A stretch of 7,640 bases of DNA from Nitrospirota bacterium (GTDB lineage Bacteria > Nitrospirota > Nitrospiria > Nitrospirales > UBA8639): contig JAOUNC010000130.1 in NCBI GenBank assembly GCA_029881175.1, positions 1-7,640 of the forward strand. Direction: 5' to 3'. The translations under genes were made by a program, and so were the position numbers. Positions 5,101 to 7,640 of this stretch are shown here, piece by piece (within the stretch, counting starts at the first letter, position 1; each line of letters opens with the position of its first letter). The notes under the pieces were generated by a model. The model did no database searches. It was not told where the DNA came from and saw nothing but the letters and a program-made list of their open reading frames with translations.

Positions 5101-6126
5101 TCAGTTAGGGGCGTTTTGTGAAGAGGAATGCAGAACAACCGTTTGATACCATTTCCAAAATTGTGCAACGCCTTCAGGGACGGACGTTTGAGGATCATAC
5201 TGCAAGAGCTGTCGGGTTTTTGAAATATCGGCAAAGGTATAGGCAATGTCTGCATCTAACATGGGAGTCGAAGTTAACCGTGCCGTCCGTCCCACCAATT
5301 TTTCAATGCCTTTCACAAAATCCAATAGCAGAACCGGTTCGCCTCTTCCGAGGTTTAAGATTTCATATCCCAAAGGATGATCAACGGCCGAGACAAGCCC
5401 ACTGACAATATCTGCGACATAGGTCCAATCCCGATGCATATTGCCATTGTTATAGAGGGGGACATCGCATCCCGTAAAAATATTATCCAAAACTTTATAG
5501 GCCATCATATCAGGGCGGCCACGCGGACCATAGACGGTAAAAAATCGAAAGACCGTACAATCCAGCCCGTAGAGATGATGATAGGTATATCCCAGCAATT
5601 CACTGGCCCGCTTACTCGCAGCATAGGGAGCTAGCGGACGATCACTCGGATCTTCAGGGACGAACGGCACAGTTTGTGTGTTTCCATACACGGAAGAGGT
5701 CGACGCAAAAATAAAGGTGGGTAACTTCTCTGACTTCTTTGATCCAATCCGTCCAACGGCCGCATCAAGCAAAGCGAGAGTCCCCAACACATTCACATCG
5801 TAGTATAGTCCAGGATCATCAATGGACACCCGCACACCCGCCATGGCCGCTAAATGAATAATCGCATCAAACTGGTGATCAGAAAAAAGATCGGCGACTA
5901 ATTCCCTGTCACGGATATCTCCTTTCAAAAACTGGAAGGTGCCAGGCCATTGATCGGCCAAAGCCAGGTCGGTCACTTCTCGAAGATTCGCTTCTTTACG
6001 AGAGGGGTCATAATAATCATTTAAATTATCCAACCCGATCACATGATCGCCGCGTTTCACAAGTCGTTCCACCGCGTGACTGCCAATAAAACCGGCAGCG
6101 CCTGTCACTAAGATTGTTTTGGCCAC
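5101..6126 (-). CDS. UDP-glucuronate 4-epimerase-like NAD-dependent sugar epimerase
   Basis: A 341-residue cytoplasmic SDR-family enzyme, expected to interconvert UDP-glucuronate and UDP-galacturonate for polysaccharide synthesis. The Rossmann motif TGAAGFIGSH is at 8-17, the NAD-ribose Asp33 lies in LDNLNDYYDPSRKEANL (a hallmark of the GlcA-epimerase subgroup), and HLAAMAGVRVS is at 91-101. Substrate serines are in FASTSSVYG (about 140-148), the catalytic pair is Tyr168/Lys172 in YAASK, and FFTVYGPRGRPDM follows. Start: a longer frame opens at TTG 6165, but GTG 6126 has AAGGAG exactly 6 bases upstream and begins right at the first Rossmann strand (MAKTILVTG), so it is chosen. The gene stands alone, divergent from the ClpS-like gene. 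Other UDP-hexose epimerases or a dehydratase are possible, but the DYYD motif favours this call. Confidence 0.88.
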   Translation of the reverse strand: MAKTILVTGAAGFIGSHAVERLVKRGDHVIGLDNLNDYYDPSRKEANLREVTDLALADQWPGTFQFLKGDIRDRELVADLFSDHQFDAIIHLAAMAGVRVSIDDPGLYYDVNVLGTLALLDAAVGRIGSKKSEKLPTFIFASTSSVYGNTQTVPFVPEDPSDRPLAPYAASKRASELLGYTYHHLYGLDCTVFRFFTVYGPRGRPDMMAYKVLDNIFTGCDVPLYNNGNMHRDWTYVADIVSGLVSAVDHPLGYEILNLGRGEPVLLLDFVKGIEKLVGRTARLTSTPMLDADIAYTFADISKTRQLLQYDPQTSVPEGVAQFWKWYQTVVLHSSSQNAPN

Positions 6127-6259
6127 ACCAGACTCCTTAGAAAATTGAATGAGGATTTCTTCCAACTCACAGCCATTTCTACGCTCCAGCCTTCATTTCG
6201 GTCACTCAAAGATAAAGCTTAATCCGGCTCGGCCTTCCTAGTCTCTTGTTGGAAAACCA

Positions 6260-6288
6260 TTGAGAGGGGGGCATTCCGTTGCTAGAAT
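6260..6288 (+). promoter_or_regulatory. Sigma-70 promoter of the ClpS-like gene
   Basis: TTGAGA (-35, 6260-6265), a 17-base spacer and TAGAAT (-10, 6283-6288), each one mismatch from consensus. The predicted start falls at about 6294-6296, on or next to the ATG at 6294, which implies a leaderless or nearly leaderless message. Confidence 0.6.
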
Positions 6289-6293
6289 GTCGC

Positions 6294-6599
6294 ATGACAA
6301 AAGTTATGGCTGCCAGAACAGTTGAGATTCCTCACACCCGCGAATCCACAGGTATAGGAACAGGAAAGGACTTCGAAGCCGAAGTCATTGTGTTTAATTG
6401 TGATTGCCATACCTACCAGGAAGTTATCTCGCTCTTCTGCCAAATCATTCCAGGCATGACTCCACCCAAAGCGTTTGAGTTAGCTTGGCAGATTGATCAC
6501 CACGGGAGTGCTGTCGTCTTTCAAGGGGATATTAAGCAAGCTGAGGCTATTGGAAACAAACTGGCAATCGGGGGATTACGCATTGAAGTGCGATACTGA
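6294..6599 (+). CDS. ClpS-like ATP-dependent Clp protease adaptor
   Basis: This 101-residue protein resembles ClpS, which delivers N-degron substrates to ClpAP. After a variable N-terminal extension (1-28), residues 29-99 show the ClpS fold pattern: VIVFNCDCHTYQEVISLF (31-48), PPKAFELAWQIDHHGSAVV (57-75) and a C-terminal strand LRIEV. By alignment to E. coli ClpS from memory, Asn34 is kept (Asn35), Asp35 becomes Cys36, Asp36 is kept (Asp37) and pocket His66 aligns with Asp68, with His69-His70 just after. N-degron recognition may therefore be altered. Start: a TTG at 6279 would lie inside the promoter. ATG 6294 coincides with the predicted transcription start, and ATG 6306 also lacks a ribosome site. 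It is the only plus-strand gene here and converges on the lysine-rich gene. Confidence 0.8.
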   Translation: MTKVMAARTVEIPHTRESTGIGTGKDFEAEVIVFNCDCHTYQEVISLFCQIIPGMTPPKAFELAWQIDHHGSAVVFQGDIKQAEAIGNKLAIGGLRIEVRY

Positions 6600-6630
6600 C
6601 CGTCATATCATTTTGCCTTGAGCCCATTGC

Positions 6631-7137
6631 TTATTTTTTCTTTGCGAGACGAGGCTTCTTCACCGACTCGCCCTTCTTCTGAGTAGTTTTACCACCAATA
6701 GACTTGCTCTTAGCGGAGGTAACCTTCTTCATCACCGATTTTTTTGTAGAAGGTGCACTTCCCTTTTTTGTAGATGCCGCCGCCGATGTCTTCACAGCTT
6801 GGCTTTTGGCCTTTAACTTTGTTGGCCTGGGAGAAGGCTTGGCTGTACCAGCTTGACTTTTCTTAACTTTGGTATCGGACGGGGATGCCTTTGATGATTT
6901 GTCTTTTACTTTTACGACTTTTGAGCCTGATTTCCCTAACGCACTGATCGGCTTTACCACAACAGGGAAGGAAGGCAGCTTCTTCTTCTTCAATTCATCA
7001 CCAGAAAATACCTTGACTTGGTAGAGTTCAAATAAGAGCTCAACAGACTTTTGATCTCCTTTTCGAGCGAGAGTCAGAAGACGGCGGCGTTGATTCATTT
7101 CTTCTTCTTCCGTATGGGAAGTCACTCGCCGTTCCAT
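6631..7137 (-). CDS. Lysine-rich protein with histone H1-like tail
   Basis: This 168-residue protein has two parts. Residues about 1-48 are charged and helical (RRRLLTLARKGDQKSVELLF then ELYQVKVFSGDEL). This stretch vaguely recalls the start of sigma-factor region 2, but is too short to be one. Residues 49-168 are low complexity, with 35 lysines in 120 residues plus Ala, Ser, Thr and Pro in KK-spaced runs, as in histone H1-like and AlgP-type bacterial DNA-binding tails. A role in binding DNA or RNA is therefore likely but inferred from composition. No signal peptide or membrane segment is seen. Two starts are plausible: ATG 7137 (AAAGGG 9 bases upstream) and ATG 7098 (GGAAG followed by 8 purines), the latter giving 155 residues. 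Its 3' end faces the ClpS-like gene 31 bases away. Confidence 0.75.
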   Translation of the reverse strand: MERRVTSHTEEEEMNQRRRLLTLARKGDQKSVELLFELYQVKVFSGDELKKKKLPSFPVVVKPISALGKSGSKVVKVKDKSSKASPSDTKVKKSQAGTAKPSPRPTKLKAKSQAVKTSAAASTKKGSAPSTKKSVMKKVTSAKSKSIGGKTTQKKGESVKKPRLAKKK

Positions 7138-7199
7138 ATGGTTAAACCCTTTCTTTGGTTAAAAGGTCCCCCTTTTTGCCTCAAAATGGATGGGTTGTC

Positions 7200-7229
7200 A
7201 TTTTACATGATCAGAATGTTCATTGGCAA
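7200..7229 (-). promoter_or_regulatory. Sigma-70 promoter of the lysine-rich gene
   Basis: Minus strand TTGCCA (-35, 7229-7224), 18-base spacer, TAAAAT (-10, 7205-7200), each one mismatch from consensus. The start near 7193 gives a leader of about 56 bases before ATG 7137. Confidence 0.6.
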
Positions 7230-7244
7230 TATTCCCTAATGAAC
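7218..7244. promoter_or_regulatory. Inverted repeat overlapping the -35 of the lysine-rich gene promoter (possible operator)
   Basis: GTTCATT (7218-7224) and AATGAAC (7238-7244) are exact reverse complements separated by 13 bases, and together they bracket the -35 hexamer. The centre-to-centre spacing of about 20 bases, two helical turns, suits a dimeric regulator that would occlude RNA polymerase. No regulator is encoded next to it. Confidence 0.4.
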
Positions 7245-7381
7245 TTTTCTTGCTGGCCGCCCCTTTCATATTTTTACTAGAGGAATAAGGAATATGAAAT
7301 TATTCAGGCTACCCCAGAACATCTTTTCAAGGAAAGGCTCAAAAGGCGGGGAAGGTGCCAGATTTCTTCTGGGTCCTCAGC

Positions 7382-7410
7382 AAAAAAACCAGACAATATC
7401 TAGCATATTG
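7382..7410 (-). terminator. Possible weak terminator of the TPR gene
   Basis: On the minus strand CAATAT-GCTAG-ATATTG forms a 6-bp A/T-rich hairpin (7410-7394), followed after five bases by seven T (7388-7382). It is about 35 bases past the TPR stop. The stem is weak and the U-run displaced, so termination would be partial. Confidence 0.35.
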
Positions 7411-7444
7411 AATGAACCGGAAAGGTCATAGGAAGGACAGCCTC

Positions 7445-7640
7445 CTATAACAGATCTAACGTTGCTCGAGCTTCTTCTGATCCAGGGAATTCTGGACTGA
7501 GCCTGAATGCCGCCTCTAACGTTTGTTTTCCCTTCAAGCGATCCCCATTTTTAAAATGCGCCATGCCTAAATGGTACTGCACCACAGGATTTTCAGGAAG
7601 CTTTTCGGCGGCTTCCTGTAGTAAGGAGACCGCTTTTAAG
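7445..7640 (-). CDS. TPR-repeat protein, C-terminal end (runs off right edge)
   Basis: The last 64 codons before TAG at 7447-7445 are in the window; the gene begins beyond the right edge. One complete tetratricopeptide repeat is visible: SLLQEAAEKLPENPVVQYHLGMAHFKNGDR, then KGKQTLEAAFRLSPEFP, with the usual Pro-x-Asn turn, Tyr-x-Leu-Gly and Gly-Asp. A terminal helix SEEARATLDLL follows. The 'P-E-F-P-x-S-E-E-A' ending is common in TPR proteins of exopolysaccharide and secretion systems, but the fragment does not show which kind this is. It does not appear to share a transcript with the lysine-rich gene, which has its own promoter in the 307-base gap. Confidence 0.85.
   Translation of the reverse strand, partial: LKAVSLLQEAAEKLPENPVVQYHLGMAHFKNGDRLKGKQTLEAAFRLSPEFPGSEEARATLDLL

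Noticed and set aside
4792..5255. Minus-strand open frames in and around the REP region
   Set aside because: They run through palindromic repeats and overlap the epimerase 3' end in another frame; composition is not protein-like.
7055..7098. Head of the lysine-rich protein as an ECF sigma-factor fragment
   Set aside because: ARKGDQKSVELLFELY resembles the opening of sigma region 2, but the match stops after about 20 residues and region 4 is absent.
7345..7360. Second sigma-54-like sequence (TGGCAC-CTTCC-CCGCC on the minus strand)
   Set aside because: The GG-N10-GC spacing is right but the -12 box lacks TT, and a better sigma-70 promoter lies closer to the gene.

Overview
The window looks like a chromosomal housekeeping and accessory stretch from a Gram-negative bacterium: it has an outer-membrane OmpA/Pal-type lipoprotein, a sigma-54-type promoter, a ClpS-like protein and a sugar-nucleotide epimerase. 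A Nitrospirota-type organism would fit this mix of genes, but that is a low-confidence guess from gene style only. Nothing here looks like phage, transposase or CRISPR.

Layout. Nearly everything is on the minus strand. 1-1278 is the proximal part of a polyamine-type ABC importer operon: the ATPase (193-1278) is followed by the first 57 codons of a permease that runs off the left edge, and a good sigma-70-type promoter lies at 1333-1362. 1458-2590 is a three-gene cluster of two tandem STAS (anti-anti-sigma-like) proteins and a small HEAT-repeat-like protein. It is preceded by a textbook -24/-12 sigma-54 promoter at 2674-2689. 2957-3045 is tRNA-Leu(UAA) with its own sigma-70 promoter and AT-rich upstream element. 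3188-3222 is a perfect-palindrome terminator shared by the flanking region, and 3270-4418 is a Pal-like lipoprotein with an unusually long repetitive Gly/Ser/Asn/Pro-rich linker.

4419-5100 is a 680-base non-coding region. It contains a composite REP/BIME-like inverted repeat (4899-4992) and a strong GC-rich hairpin (5028-5051). 5101-6126 is a UDP-glucuronate 4-epimerase-like gene, whose best start is an internal GTG with a strong ribosome binding site. The only plus-strand gene, 6294-6599, is a divergent ClpS-like protein; its promoter predicts a leaderless or nearly leaderless transcript. It converges on a lysine-rich, histone-H1-tail-like protein (6631-7137), which has a sigma-70 promoter overlapped by an inverted repeat. 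The right edge (7445-7640) holds the C-terminus of a TPR protein.

The most interesting parts are regulatory: the sigma-54 control of a STAS/STAS/HEAT cluster with possible upstream enhancer sites, the REP pair with one expanded arm, and the leaderless ClpS-like gene with altered N-degron-pocket residues. I found no convincing wholly new defence or mobile system.
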